A stretch of 64,000 bases of DNA from Parazoarcus communis SWub3 = DSM 12120 (GCF_003226565.1 NZ_QKOE01000019.1:1-64000), one strand, 5' to 3'; shown: positions 49,985 through 58,803, counted from the stretch's first letter. Numbers and translations: made by a program. Notes: generated from the sequence alone by a model not told the origin.

Positions 49985-50212
49985 ATGAAGCAAAAACTTG
50001 CCCGCCTGCGCGCTCTCGCTGATCGTCGCTCGGCTCAACTGGCCGTTGTTTCTCCCGTTGCACTGTTTGCCGGTGCTGCTCATGCCGAGTTGCCCGCCAG
50101 TGTGACCACCGCCCTGGGTGATGGTCTCACCGATGTGGGTGTCGTCGGTGCTGCGGTTTTTCTGATCGTGATCGCCATCGCGGTCTGGAAGTACCTCAAG
50201 CGCGCGCCGTAA
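49985..50212 (+). CDS. Inovirus major coat protein (gpVIII-like)
   Basis: 75 residues, with AAGGAG upstream. Signal peptide of about 35 residues ending FAGAAHA, then a mature protein of about 40: acidic start (ELPASVTTALGDGLTD), one TM helix (VVGAAVFLIVIAIAVW) and a basic C-terminus KYLKRAP that would contact the DNA. This is the classic coat design. Confidence 0.88.
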   Translation: MKQKLARLRALADRRSAQLAVVSPVALFAGAAHAELPASVTTALGDGLTDVGVVGAAVFLIVIAIAVWKYLKRAP

Positions 50213-50224
50213 TCGGGTGCCGGG

Positions 50225-50536
50225 GTGGCCTACCAGTTTCAAGGGGTGTGCTACCCCGACGCTCCCGCCACCCTGTCGGCGATGGCTTCGGCCATCTCCG
50301 GCAGTGTGGTCGATGTCTCCGGTTCTCCTTACTCGCTTTCTGTGACCGTCACGGAAACCGGCCTTCTTTATACGGGCACGCGGCTCGATTCCGCTGGTTC
50401 GTTCGTCAAAAACGTGACTGTCACCCTACAGGACTGCCAGCTTCTTCAGGCACCTGACGCTCTTGAATATTCGTGGTGGGTCGCAACGCTCTGGTGTGCC
50501 GCTTACATCTGGGTTTCGCTTCGTCGGGGTGTGTGA
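50225..50536 (+). CDS. Inovirus hypothetical membrane protein
   Basis: 103 residues from GTG 50225. A soluble N-terminus (YQFQGVCYPDAPATLSAMAS) with two cysteines far apart, and a C-terminal TM (YSWWVATLWCAAYIWVSL). Positioned between the coat and gpIII-like genes as in many beta/gammaproteobacterial inoviruses. The stop overlaps the next start (TGATG). Function unknown. Confidence 0.65.
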   Translation: MAYQFQGVCYPDAPATLSAMASAISGSVVDVSGSPYSLSVTVTETGLLYTGTRLDSAGSFVKNVTVTLQDCQLLQAPDALEYSWWVATLWCAAYIWVSLRRGV

Positions 50537-50607
50537 TGACGCCTGATTTCATCTTCGTCGCTTTGGGCGTGCTGGGTGCGCTCTGGATTATTTTCTATCG
50601 GATGTGA
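50536..50607 (+). CDS. 23-residue single-TM inovirus protein
   Basis: ATG 50536 overlaps the previous stop; encodes MTPDFIFVALGVLGALWIIF plus three residues. One TM helix, as in gpVII/gpIX minor coat proteins. Three bases separate it from the gpIII-like gene. Confidence 0.6.
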   Translation: MTPDFIFVALGVLGALWIIFYRM

Positions 50608-50610
50608 TCC

Positions 50611-51927
50611 ATGCGCTTTGTCCGGTCTCTCGCCTTTTTCTTCCTCGGTTTCGCACTCGCGGGCTTTTCTGTGGCGTCGTTTGCCTCGGCAGCTTCGTGG
50701 GGTCGCTCGACCAATCTCAACTATCCCGGTGTCTCCGGTGGTGCTCGCGCACCTGGGTGGTATGGCTCCCCGATCTACGACTTTCCCGATGCGCCAGGTG
50801 GCGCCGGTCATTTCCGTGACATTAACCGTGTCGGTGTCGGCGGTCGCATCTTCGACGTTGACAGTCGTCGCATCTTTTCGCCCGGCAATCTCGCCAAGGC
50901 TGGCAGGGCGATGGCGAAGGTTTACGGGCCGTTGGCCCTTGGTTTGACGCTTGCTGATCTGATTTGGGACCCTGCGACTCAACAGTTTTTAGACCCTACT
51001 GGCGGTCCTTATGATCCTGTACAGACCTGCCTTGGTTATACCTCGTTGCCGAATTGGCAATCCGCTTATTACGCTAGCTGTAACGGCGGTGGCGCCACCC
51101 CTCCTGCATTTTGGAAAAGAACTGATGGTGCTCCACATCTCGTTTACGGGATTGTTCCCAACTCGATGAAAGATCAACTTGTTTCTCAAGGCTGGTCGTG
51201 GGGCAATAACTGCGGGTCTAAACACGTCATCACGAAGGCGTGTGCTGCCAATATTCCTAAATCGCCTATTCCCGCCACTGATCAGCAGATTGAAGACGCG
51301 ATCTACGTCGAACTCGTTGCCCGTGGCATGGGTTCCGATCTTGCGCGCCGTCTGATCGAGGCCGGTTATCGCCCCGACGTTTCCGAGATCACCACGACCG
51401 GCCCGTCGTCAATCCCCGGCAGTACGACCACCAGCACCACCAGCGGCCCATCTGGCACCACAACGACCACCCGCGAGACCAGTTACGACATGGACTATGC
51501 GCCGGGGTCTGTGACCATCAAAGAGCGCACCACGGAGACCACCACGGCCCCCGATGGAACGAGCACGACCACCACCACCGAAAGCACCCCTCCGGCGACT
51601 GGCGGCACCTCTCAACCCGCCCCGCCTGAAGAGCCTCCGAAGCCGTTCTGTGAGCTTTACCCGGATGCCTCCGCTTGTCAGAACCTTGACGTGCCCACAG
51701 TCACTCCGACGCCCCCTGAGACCATTGACGTTATTTTCGTCCCCTCGGGCGGCTTTGGCTCTGGCGGCTCTTGCCCCGCACCCTATGCATTCAACGTGCA
51801 GGGCAGGGCGTTTGCGATCGACTACCAACCGCTTTGCAACTTCATGATCGCCTTAAATCCGGTCGTCATTGCTGTTGCGTTCGTGACTGCGCTGCTGATC
51901 GCTCTCGGCGGCTACAAGAGGGATTGA
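50611..51927 (+). CDS. Adsorption protein, gpIII/TspB-like
   Basis: 438 residues. Signal peptide (RSLAFFFLGFALAGFSVASF, ASA cleavage). N-terminal domain with five-plus cysteines (YGIVPNSMKDQLVSQGWSWG...NNCGSK). A Thr/Ser/Pro linker (about 265-350) like the flexible linkers of gpIII. Then a cysteine-containing domain (PKPFCELYPDASACQNLD) and a C-terminal TM anchor (VVIAVAFVTALLIALGGYKR). Mediates attachment to the host receptor, probably a pilus, and release of the virion. Confidence 0.82.
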   Translation: MRFVRSLAFFFLGFALAGFSVASFASAASWGRSTNLNYPGVSGGARAPGWYGSPIYDFPDAPGGAGHFRDINRVGVGGRIFDVDSRRIFSPGNLAKAGRAMAKVYGPLALGLTLADLIWDPATQQFLDPTGGPYDPVQTCLGYTSLPNWQSAYYASCNGGGATPPAFWKRTDGAPHLVYGIVPNSMKDQLVSQGWSWGNNCGSKHVITKACAANIPKSPIPATDQQIEDAIYVELVARGMGSDLARRLIEAGYRPDVSEITTTGPSSIPGSTTTSTTSGPSGTTTTTRETSYDMDYAPGSVTIKERTTETTTAPDGTSTTTTTESTPPATGGTSQPAPPEEPPKPFCELYPDASACQNLDVPTVTPTPPETIDVIFVPSGGFGSGGSCPAPYAFNVQGRAFAIDYQPLCNFMIALNPVVIAVAFVTALLIALGGYKRD

Positions 51928-51930
51928 TCC

Positions 51931-52200
51931 ATGGGCTGGGGAACTTGGCTACTTGCGCTTGCCCAACCGCTCGCGCTCAAGGTGTTGGCATCCCTCGGCA
52001 TTGCCGTTTTCGTCTATGCCGGTGTTGAGACCATGACCAGCCAGATGATCGGTTATGCGCAATCGGCCTGGGCGGGTCTTCCCGGCGCAGTCGCCCAGCT
52101 CATGGGCTTGGCCGGTGTCAATCAGTCGTTTTCCATCATCTGCGGCGGCATCTCTGCCCGTGTCTCGATGATGATGCTTAAGCGGTGGGGGATTAAATGA
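51931..52200 (+). CDS. DUF2523/gpVI-like inovirus minor coat protein
   Basis: 89 residues, mostly hydrophobic: WGTWLLALAQPLALKVLASL, then GIAVFVYAGVE, a Gly/Ala middle and GISARVSMMMLKRWGIK. This is the DUF2523 layout found directly upstream of Zot in many inoviruses and equivalent to gpVI. Overlaps the zot start (ATGA). Confidence 0.8.
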   Translation: MGWGTWLLALAQPLALKVLASLGIAVFVYAGVETMTSQMIGYAQSAWAGLPGAVAQLMGLAGVNQSFSIICGGISARVSMMMLKRWGIK

Positions 52201-53231
52201 TCACGCTTTTGACGGCCACCCCCGGCGGTGGCAAGACCGCGTTTGCTGTCTCGGAATTCATCCTGAAGGAACAGGAAAAGGCCAAGCGCGAGGGCAGGGA
52301 GCCCCGCAAGATTTACGTCTATAACATCCCAGACCTGAAGCTCCCGCATGAGCCGCTGCCCGCTCTTGAGCATTGGACCGAGACCACAACCAGCGAACTG
52401 GATGACAGCCTTCAGGCGCATCGCTTCAAGCTCGACCACGGCTCCCTCGTCATCATTGACGAGGCCCAAGAGATTTACCGCGTCCGCGCCTCCGGGTCGA
52501 AGGTGCCGCCCCATGTCGCGGCCTTTGAGCGTCACCGCCATCAGGGTTTGGATTTCGTGTTGATCACCCAGGAACCGGCGTTGATTGACACTCACGTGCG
52601 TAAGCTCGTGGGTCGCCATATCCATATTCGCGTGACTGGTCTTGGCCGAACGCAATATGAGTGGTCGAACACGATGGAGTCACCCGACACCAAGTGTAAG
52701 AACGCGCCCGTTAAGATTCGGTGGTCTCTGCCGAAGCACGTTTTCGGCCTCTACAAGTCCGCAACCGTGCATGTCAAACCGGTTCGCCGTATTCCTACCG
52801 GTGTCTATTACCTCGCAGGCATTGCCGTCGCCTTGGCCGGTCTGGGTACGTACATCTATCGGATGATCGACGAGAAGACTTCTGCCGTCGCCGATCCGGC
52901 TGTGGCTGTTGTGTCGTCGGTCCCTGATCAGCCTGCATTCGGTCAGCGCGTTGCCACCGTCGGCACCACGGTGGCCGAGTTTGCCCCGCGTCTGGCCGGT
53001 CGCCCGGAGTCTGCCCCGATCTACGACGGCGTTCGCGTCGTCAAGGCCATGCCGGTTATTCGCGGGTGCATTGCCATGCGCACGAAGTGCCGGTGTGTGA
53101 CCGATCAGGGCACAGATGCCGGCCTCAATCACGACCAGTGCCGGGCGTGGCTGGATAACCCGCCTTATGACCCCTACGCCGAGCCTTACCGTTCTGCGCC
53201 TGTCGCCACTGCCTCTGTTCAACCTGGGTGA
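52197..53231 (+). CDS. zot: Zot/gpI-like assembly ATPase
   Basis: 344 residues. Walker A TATPGGGKTAFAV at residues 6-18; Walker B-like SLVIIDEAQEIYRVR; HRHQGLDFVLITQEP. A TM segment at about 200-222 (TGVYYLAGIAVALAGLGTYI) and a periplasmic C-terminal domain with cysteines (RGCIAMRTKCRCVT). It drives virion extrusion across the envelope. Last gene before a strong terminator. Confidence 0.92.
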   Translation: MITLLTATPGGGKTAFAVSEFILKEQEKAKREGREPRKIYVYNIPDLKLPHEPLPALEHWTETTTSELDDSLQAHRFKLDHGSLVIIDEAQEIYRVRASGSKVPPHVAAFERHRHQGLDFVLITQEPALIDTHVRKLVGRHIHIRVTGLGRTQYEWSNTMESPDTKCKNAPVKIRWSLPKHVFGLYKSATVHVKPVRRIPTGVYYLAGIAVALAGLGTYIYRMIDEKTSAVADPAVAVVSSVPDQPAFGQRVATVGTTVAEFAPRLAGRPESAPIYDGVRVVKAMPVIRGCIAMRTKCRCVTDQGTDAGLNHDQCRAWLDNPPYDPYAEPYRSAPVATASVQPG

Positions 53232-53277
53232 TGCGGGGGTGGAGTGGGGCGCGCATGCGCACCAACCACCCCCGCAT
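53231..53277 (+). terminator. Strong hairpin behind zot
   Basis: ATGCGGGGGTGG (53231-53242) pairs perfectly with CCACCCCCGCAT (53266-53277) across a 23-nt loop that contains an inner palindrome GCGCATGCGC. Likely the terminator of the inovirus main operon; it also follows Zot directly, as expected. Confidence 0.75.
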
Positions 53278-53281
53278 TTCC

Positions 53282-53760
53282 TTATCCCTGATTACTTCCC
53301 TTCGCATCCGGCCAACGGCCGCCCCCGCCCGTCCCCTCTGAACACTGCTTCATTGCAGACCAACCCCGCGCGTTCACATGGCACAGGATCGACGCGGGAG
53401 CGCCGGCTTGAGCGGTTTCGTTGGCGCTTGCGACGACGAAAGCGTGATTTAGCCGGGCCTGATGGCGTCGCCTTTCGCCATCAGGATCGAGCCCCCCAGC
53501 GCACGCCCTGCGTGCGGCACACTGCCACCCCCTGAACTCGCGAGCGAAGTAGAGCGCTCTTGCTTTCCTGACGCATCCCCGCGGCGGCGCCGCCGCGGCT
53601 GCACGCTCTGTGAGATGCCGCCTTTCTTCGTACAAGAAAATCCGAAGCATCGCCCCCGGCGATGCGTAGCCCCAACGGGGTCGAAAATGTCTGGCCGGGC
53701 CGAAGGACCGGACGTTTAGACTTTTTCGAGGTTTTCTCAATTGATTCAATAAAGCGGCGC
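53282..53760. other. Inovirus intergenic region with hairpin array
   Basis: No convincing gene. Five stem-loops: CCTGATGGCG (53458-53467)/CGCCATCAGG (53476-53485); GCACGC/GCGTGC (53501-53515); a perfect 20-bp GC palindrome at 53579-53598; GCATCGCC (53647-53654)/GGCGATGC (53658-53665); CCCC/GGGG (53670-53680). Filamentous phages keep their replication origins and packaging signal in such a region. Confidence 0.7.
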
Positions 53761-53882
53761 CCCGCGCCGCGAGCCTTCCGTCACGCTCCACCTGGCACTG
53801 CCGCTGTTACCATCCCGGCATGTTTCCACCGTGGGCCTTTACGCTTTCCCGGCTTTACTACCGGCTTCGTGCGGCGCGGCAT

Positions 53883-54059
53883 ATGTCGCGCCCGACGCCG
53901 CGCACTTGGCAGCGTCGGATCAGGGACGAAAAAAAACGCCTGCTTGATGCAGGCGTTGATCTTTTCGAACTGCACGCGCTGTGCAGGGTGCTACGCAATC
54001 CCGAGAGCCAAGCGGCCATTCGGCGATGGCAGCAGATGATGTCGAAGAAACGCGAATAG
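53883..54059 (+). CDS. Small basic inovirus-end protein
   Basis: 58 residues from ATG 53883 (ATG 53820 would lengthen it). Sequence MSRPTPRTWQRRIRDEKKRL then LDAGVDLFELHALCRVLRNP is natural, basic and helical. Lies inside the prophage between the intergenic hairpins and the right junction. Function unknown; ribosome site weak. Confidence 0.5.
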   Translation: MSRPTPRTWQRRIRDEKKRLLDAGVDLFELHALCRVLRNPESQAAIRRWQQMMSKKRE

Positions 54060-54082
54060 CATACGGAAACGGCGCGAGATAA

Positions 54083-54110
54083 AACCGCGATAATTTGTAT
54101 TATGTAAACT
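54083..54110. other. Inovirus right junction, dif-like 28-mer
   Basis: AACCGCGATAA (XerC-type arm), TTTGTA centre, TTATGTAAACT (XerD-type arm; close to the E. coli arm TTATGTTAAAT). Joining the left-junction arm (..CATAA) to this right arm (TTATG..) recreates CATAA-N6-TTATG, the dif core. Confidence 0.75.
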
Positions 54111-54117
54111 ACGAGCC

Positions 54118-54139
54118 ATGAGCCTTCCTGGTGGCTCAT
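54118..54139. terminator. Hairpin at the 3' end of the radA operon
   Basis: ATGAGCC (54118-54124) pairs with GGCTCAT (54133-54139), loop eight, 37 bp beyond the radA stop. No clear T-run in the minus direction; probable weak terminator or processing hairpin. Confidence 0.4.
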
Positions 54140-54175
54140 AAAGGATCAGACCAGCAAGTACGCCGCACCCGCGCG

Positions 54176-55549
54176 CTACGTGAGCTGCCTTGCCAGATCA
54201 AGTGCTTCACCGATTCGCTCTACCGGATGAACCTCAATGCCGTCGACCGGGTGTCTCGGCATGTTTGCCTTTGGCACGATCGCAAGCTCGAAGCCAAGTT
54301 TTGCCGCTTCTTTGAGACGTTCCTGCCCGCGTGGCGCCGGACGGATTTCTCCCGCGAGACCGATTTCACCGAAAACGGCCAGACCGCGCCGAAGAGGACG
54401 ATCTCTTAGAGAGGATACGGTGGCCATTGCAATTGCCAGATCTGCAGCAGGCTCGGTGATCTTTACCCCGCCGACCGCGTTAACAAAAACGTCCTGATCG
54501 AAACAGACAATACCCGCGTGACGGTGCATCACGGCCAGCAACATGGCCAGCCGTGTTTGTTCCAGACCAACCGACAACCGTCTCGGATTGGGACTCTGGG
54601 CACTATCAACCAAAGCCTGGATCTCCACCAGCAATGGCCGGGTGCCTTCCTGTGTCACCAGTACACAACTGCCGGAGACCTGCTCGGCGTGCTGTGACAG
54701 AAACAAGGCTGAAGGGTTGGAGACGCCCCGCAGACCGCGTTCCGTCATGGCGAAGACACCTAGTTCATTGACCGCGCCGAATCGATTCTTGAACGCCCTG
54801 ACCAGGCGAAAACTCGAATGAGTATCACCTTCGAAATACAACACGGTATCCACGATGTGTTCCAGCACTCGTGGCCCCGCAAGTGCGCCGTCCTTTGTGA
54901 CGTGGCCAACCAGGATCAGGGTAGTTCCACTCTGTTTGGCGAAACGTGTCAATTGCGCAGCACATTCCCGCACTTGGCCTACCGAACCCGGTGCCGACTG
55001 CAGGGCCTCGGAGTAGATCGTCTGAATGGAGTCAATGACTGCGACTCTGGGGGCTGCGGTTCGCAAGGTGTCGAGGATGCGCTCGAGATTGATCTCGGCG
55101 AGCAACTGCAGATCGGCTGGCGCAAGCTGGAGGCGTTGCGCGCGCAGAGCGACCTGCTCTCCCGACTCCTCTCCACTGACGTAGATGACAGGGTGCGCGG
55201 CGGCCAGATGACACAGAGCCTGCAACAGCAGTGTTGATTTGCCGACACCCGGGTCCCCGCCAATGAGCACGACGCCACCGGCAACCAGCCCACCGCCGAG
55301 TACGCGGTCGAACTCGTCGATACCCGAGGTCGTGCGCGGCTCTTCCCTCGGTTGAACAGCGGCAAGACGCTGCAATTGGGCCGTGCTACCTGCAATGGCG
55401 GCAAATCGACTTGCCCCCCCTGCCCCACGTTCAGCAACAGACTCTACCAATGTGTTCCAGGCGTTGCATTGCGGGCATTGGCCTTGCCAGCGCGGAGTTT
55501 GAGCACCGCATTCAGTACAGACGTGAACCGATCTGACCTTGGCCATCAA
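54176..55549 (-). CDS. radA: DNA repair protein RadA/Sms
   Basis: 457 residues. N-terminal C4 zinc finger (CTECGAQTPRWQGQCPQC), RecA-like ATPase with Walker A GGDPGVGKSTLLLQ, the RadA-specific KNRFGAVNELGVF motif, and a C-terminal Lon-protease-like domain without active serine role (VNAVGGVKITEPAADLAIAM). A branched-DNA helicase in recombinational repair. Overlaps the LysR gene upstream by four bases, so the two form an operon. Confidence 0.95.
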   Translation of the reverse strand: MMAKVRSVHVCTECGAQTPRWQGQCPQCNAWNTLVESVAERGAGGASRFAAIAGSTAQLQRLAAVQPREEPRTTSGIDEFDRVLGGGLVAGGVVLIGGDPGVGKSTLLLQALCHLAAAHPVIYVSGEESGEQVALRAQRLQLAPADLQLLAEINLERILDTLRTAAPRVAVIDSIQTIYSEALQSAPGSVGQVRECAAQLTRFAKQSGTTLILVGHVTKDGALAGPRVLEHIVDTVLYFEGDTHSSFRLVRAFKNRFGAVNELGVFAMTERGLRGVSNPSALFLSQHAEQVSGSCVLVTQEGTRPLLVEIQALVDSAQSPNPRRLSVGLEQTRLAMLLAVMHRHAGIVCFDQDVFVNAVGGVKITEPAADLAIAMATVSSLRDRPLRRGLAVFGEIGLAGEIRPAPRGQERLKEAAKLGFELAIVPKANMPRHPVDGIEVHPVERIGEALDLARQLT

Positions 55550-56487
55550 TGATTCCGGCTCGCCAATTGCGCTTTCAGGGCGAAGGTTTCCGCCATCGCG
55601 GCCAATTCGGTGCGGGCATGTTCGGCAAATGTGTTGATCAGGCGGGAGCGGAACTTGTCGCGTGGGATGATGACTTCCAGTGGCGTATAGATGCGTGGCT
55701 CAAGCGGAATACCGACCAGACGTCCTTCACGGATGTCGCGCAGGATCGCGGCTTGCGAGGCGATGGCATATCCCATGCCTTCAGCTGCAAGATGCTTCAC
55801 GGTAGCCAAGCTGCCGAGTTCGGCGCAGATGTTGACCTCGGCCATCGGAATGCCCGCTGCTTCAAAGAACTCCTCGGCGATTTCACGAATCGCGTTACCA
55901 GGATCGCGAGTAATGAAAGCGTGCTCGATCAGGTCCGAGGCCTGAACCGCAGAGGCTTTGGCCAGCGGGTGCGTAGGTGCGCAGATGACGAGCAAAGCGT
56001 CTTTGGCCGCACTGAAATGCTCGATTGCCTGCTGGTCGCTGACGATCTCGATCAGGCCGATGTCGAGTTCGCGTGTCGCAACGCGATTTTCAGTGAGCTG
56101 GGAATTGCCCACTACGACCCTGGGGATCACCCTTGGAAACGTCCGCTTGAAACGTTCAAGCAACTGTGGCAACCAATACGCAGCGATCGTTGTGCTGGTG
56201 CCGATGTTCAACACGCCGGACAACTCATCAGTCAGCTCCGAGACGCGGGATTCGAGCTCCTCGGAAAGTCCGAGGATGCGTTCGGCGTAAGCCAGGACCA
56301 GCTCCCCCGCGGGAGTCAAAGATATTCGGCCGTGCCCGCGTTCAAGCAGGCGGGTGTTGAAGTGTTCCTCCAGTTGTTTGATCTGGAAGGTAACGGCCGG
56401 TTGGGTCATGAACAAGTGTTCAGCCGCCCGGGTAAAGGAGCCGTGCTTGGCTACCGCGTGAAATACCTGCAGTCTTCGATCTGCCAT
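55546..56487 (-). CDS. LysR-family transcriptional regulator
   Basis: 313 residues. N-terminal winged HTH: LQVFHAVAKHGSFTRAAEHL then FMTQPAVTFQIKQLEEHFNT. The C-terminal effector domain starts NIGTSTTIAAYWLPQLLERF. Resembles the CbbR/CysL branch, but the ligand is unknown. Divergent from lplT with a 167-bp gap that would hold its operator; co-transcribed with radA. Confidence 0.88.
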   Translation of the reverse strand: MADRRLQVFHAVAKHGSFTRAAEHLFMTQPAVTFQIKQLEEHFNTRLLERGHGRISLTPAGELVLAYAERILGLSEELESRVSELTDELSGVLNIGTSTTIAAYWLPQLLERFKRTFPRVIPRVVVGNSQLTENRVATRELDIGLIEIVSDQQAIEHFSAAKDALLVICAPTHPLAKASAVQASDLIEHAFITRDPGNAIREIAEEFFEAAGIPMAEVNICAELGSLATVKHLAAEGMGYAIASQAAILRDIREGRLVGIPLEPRIYTPLEVIIPRDKFRSRLINTFAEHARTELAAMAETFALKAQLASRNH

Positions 56488-56654
56488 GGTCTCGATAAAG
56501 CTTGTTTATATCGTTAATTACACCACAAATCGGCCTGTGCCTCACCCATGACTTTGGTCAAACCTTGCCCTACCCTCACTTACACCCCCTACAAGTTTCA
56601 CTGCGCCGTGTTATAACAGCGCCTCTTTGCAATGCAACGATATGTAAGGCAACG

Positions 56655-57905
56655 ATGCCGCTAGGCTTCTACATCATCATGGCCGCGCAGTTCTTCTCTG
56701 CGCTTGCCGACAATGCGCTACTGATCGTTGCGATCGCCCTGCTCAGGGATATGGCTGCGCCATCAGAATATGAGCCACTGCTGAAACTCTTCTTCACCGT
56801 CTCCTACGTCGCTCTGGCCGCTTTTGTCGGCGCATTCGCCGACTCGATGCCCAAGTGGCGAGTCATGCTGATCAGCAACACCATCAAGATCGGCGGTTGT
56901 CTGATGTTGTTTCTGGGTGCGCATCCTCTATTCGCTTACGCGGTGATCGGACTTGGTGCCGCGGCCTATTCACCGGCAAAGTACGGCATCCTCACGGAGT
57001 ACTTGCCGCACCGCCTTCTGGTGGTTGCGAACGGTTGGATAGAAGGTCTGACGGTTGGTGCAATCATTGTTGGCACGGTAATGGGCGGCATCCTGATTCG
57101 CGATGACGTTTCAAGCTGGCTTCATTCGCTTGATCTTCCGTTCGTGGGAACGGCCTTTCAAGCCAGTGTGCTGGTGATTGGCTCGCTTTACCTGATTGCA
57201 GCGGCCTTCAACATGTACATCCCGGATACCGGGGTTGATCATAAGCCGCTCAAGAACAATCCCTTATACCTGTTTCATGACTTCAACCACTGTCTCAAGC
57301 TACTCTGGCGGGACAAACTGGGCCAGATATCGCTTGCCGTCACCACGCTTTTCTGGGGAGCGGGGGCAACGCTGCAGTTCATCGTGATCAAGTGGGCGGA
57401 ACACAATCTTGGGCTGGATCTGTCGAAAGCGTCGATGCTGCAAGGCGTCGTCGCTATCGGGATTGCACTCGGTTCGGTGCTGGCCGCCAGATACATCAGC
57501 TTGCGAAAGTCCGTCCAGGTCATTCCCCTCGGAATTACGATGGGCCTGGTTGTCATGCTGATGACGGTGGTCACCGACATCACATTTGCGATGGTGTTGA
57601 TGGTGATCGTAGGGGCACTGGCGGGCTTCTTCGTCGTACCGATGAATGCCTTGCTGCAGCACCGTGGGCACATCCTGATGGGTGCTGGCCATTCAATAGC
57701 GGTGCAGAACTTCAACGAAAACCTGTCGATCCTGGTGATGACGGGGGGCTATGCGGTCCTGATCATGCTGGGCGTTTCAATCAACACCGTGATCATACTG
57801 TTTGGTCTGTTCGTCGCAGCATCCATGTATCTCGTGCGACGCCGTCACCAACTTAATCAGCAGACCTTCGATTCAGTTGCCCTGCTTGAAGACCGCCAGC
57901 ACTGA
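56655..57905 (+). CDS. lplT: Lysophospholipid transporter LplT
   Basis: 416 residues from ATG 56655; upstream codons are not membrane-like. MFS protein with about 12 TM segments: FYIIMAAQFFSALADNALLI at the N-terminus and AFVGAFADSMPKWRVM. The ADNALLI/AFADS pattern is typical of LplT, which flips lysophospholipids to the inner leaflet for re-acylation. No aas gene follows. Ends one base before the convergent glycosylase gene. Confidence 0.88.
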   Translation: MPLGFYIIMAAQFFSALADNALLIVAIALLRDMAAPSEYEPLLKLFFTVSYVALAAFVGAFADSMPKWRVMLISNTIKIGGCLMLFLGAHPLFAYAVIGLGAAAYSPAKYGILTEYLPHRLLVVANGWIEGLTVGAIIVGTVMGGILIRDDVSSWLHSLDLPFVGTAFQASVLVIGSLYLIAAAFNMYIPDTGVDHKPLKNNPLYLFHDFNHCLKLLWRDKLGQISLAVTTLFWGAGATLQFIVIKWAEHNLGLDLSKASMLQGVVAIGIALGSVLAARYISLRKSVQVIPLGITMGLVVMLMTVVTDITFAMVLMVIVGALAGFFVVPMNALLQHRGHILMGAGHSIAVQNFNENLSILVMTGGYAVLIMLGVSINTVIILFGLFVAASMYLVRRRHQLNQQTFDSVALLEDRQH

Positions 57906-57906
57906 C

Positions 57907-58803
57907 TCAGGTCGTCCCGGTAAGCTCCGAGAGCAGCCGACGGGCAAAACACAGATCTTCCCAGGCCTTCCCCTTGTCCTGCGGATTCCGCAGCAGGTAG
58001 GCTGGATGGTAGGTGACCACGACCGGAATGCCACCGCGTTCAAACCGTTTTCCTCTTGCGGCACCGATACTGATTTCCGAGCCTAACAGGGCTTGTGCAG
58101 CAGGTCTTCCAAGCGCAATCAACAACCGAGGGGCAACCAGTTCGATCTGTCGGTCGAGGTAAGGCAGGCAAGAGCGCAGTTCTGAAGCCTCGGGCGTCCG
58201 ATTGTGCGGCGGACGGCATTTGACCGCATTGGCAATATAGACACCTTTGGCGCCTGCCGCGGGATCTCGATTCAAGCCGATCGCAGACAGCATGTTGTCG
58301 AGCAATCGCCCGGCCTGCCCGACAAAGGGCTCGCCTCGTTGGTCCTCTTCAGCACCAGGCCCCTCACCGACCAGCATCAGTTGCGCCCCCCGGTTGCCAA
58401 CACCCGGCACCGCCTGTCGCCGCTTTTCACACAACACACAGGCCTTGCAGGAACGGATGTCCGCTTCGAGTTCGTCCCAGTCCAGCGTCGCAATGGCAGT
58501 GCCTCGTGCCGGGTCGCTGCCCAACTCCAAGTGCTTTGCTGGCGCAGACTCAGCGGTGGAATGTTGCGCCGAAGGGACCGGGCGGGAGACCCGGACCGGT
58601 TGCGAGGTCTGTTCGGGACGACGATCACGGACGCGGGGATCTTCGAGCGTCGCCGACGCATCGATCTTGACTGGCGGCTCATCGACGTTTTCCCGCTCCA
58701 ATGCATCCGGCTCGCCGCTTGCAGCATCACCATGCGATGTGCGCAAACGCCAGATGGGGGCCAACCTCATTTCGCGAAGGATGGATTCGCGGCGGTTCAT
58801 CAT
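57907..58803 (-). CDS. Type-4 uracil-DNA glycosylase
   Basis: 298 residues. The C-terminal 190 form the family-4 glycosylase: VLCEKRRQAVPG, GEGPGAEEDQRGEPFVGQAG (motif A with water-activating acid), NAVKCRPPHNRTP, and HPAYLLRN (motif B). Four cysteines (including CKACVLC) can hold the 4Fe-4S cluster of this family. It removes uracil from DNA. The N-terminal 110 residues are a low-complexity extension, a common oddity in betaproteobacteria. Four-base overlap with rimI. Confidence 0.92.
   Translation of the reverse strand: MMNRRESILREMRLAPIWRLRTSHGDAASGEPDALERENVDEPPVKIDASATLEDPRVRDRRPEQTSQPVRVSRPVPSAQHSTAESAPAKHLELGSDPARGTAIATLDWDELEADIRSCKACVLCEKRRQAVPGVGNRGAQLMLVGEGPGAEEDQRGEPFVGQAGRLLDNMLSAIGLNRDPAAGAKGVYIANAVKCRPPHNRTPEASELRSCLPYLDRQIELVAPRLLIALGRPAAQALLGSEISIGAARGKRFERGGIPVVVTYHPAYLLRNPQDKGKAWEDLCFARRLLSELTGTT

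Larger units (their letters stand above)
47771..54102. mobile_element. Prophage 2, filamentous inovirus integrated at dif-like site
   Basis: A 6.3-kb unit bounded by the 13-bp direct repeat. Gene order: regulator (minus), ssDNA-binding protein, replication initiator, minor coat proteins, major coat protein, gpIII-like adsorption protein, gpVI-like DUF2523 protein and Zot, then a hairpin-rich intergenic region. No integrase or transposase, consistent with use of host XerC/XerD. Confidence 0.88.

Noticed and set aside
56583..56596. Late-element look-alike (CACCCCCTACAAG) before lplT
   Set aside because: Lacks the GTAGGG half and lies in host DNA; chance similarity.
57903..57910. Terminator between convergent lplT and uracil-DNA glycosylase genes
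   Set aside because: The stops are one base apart and no stem-loop with a T-run is visible there.
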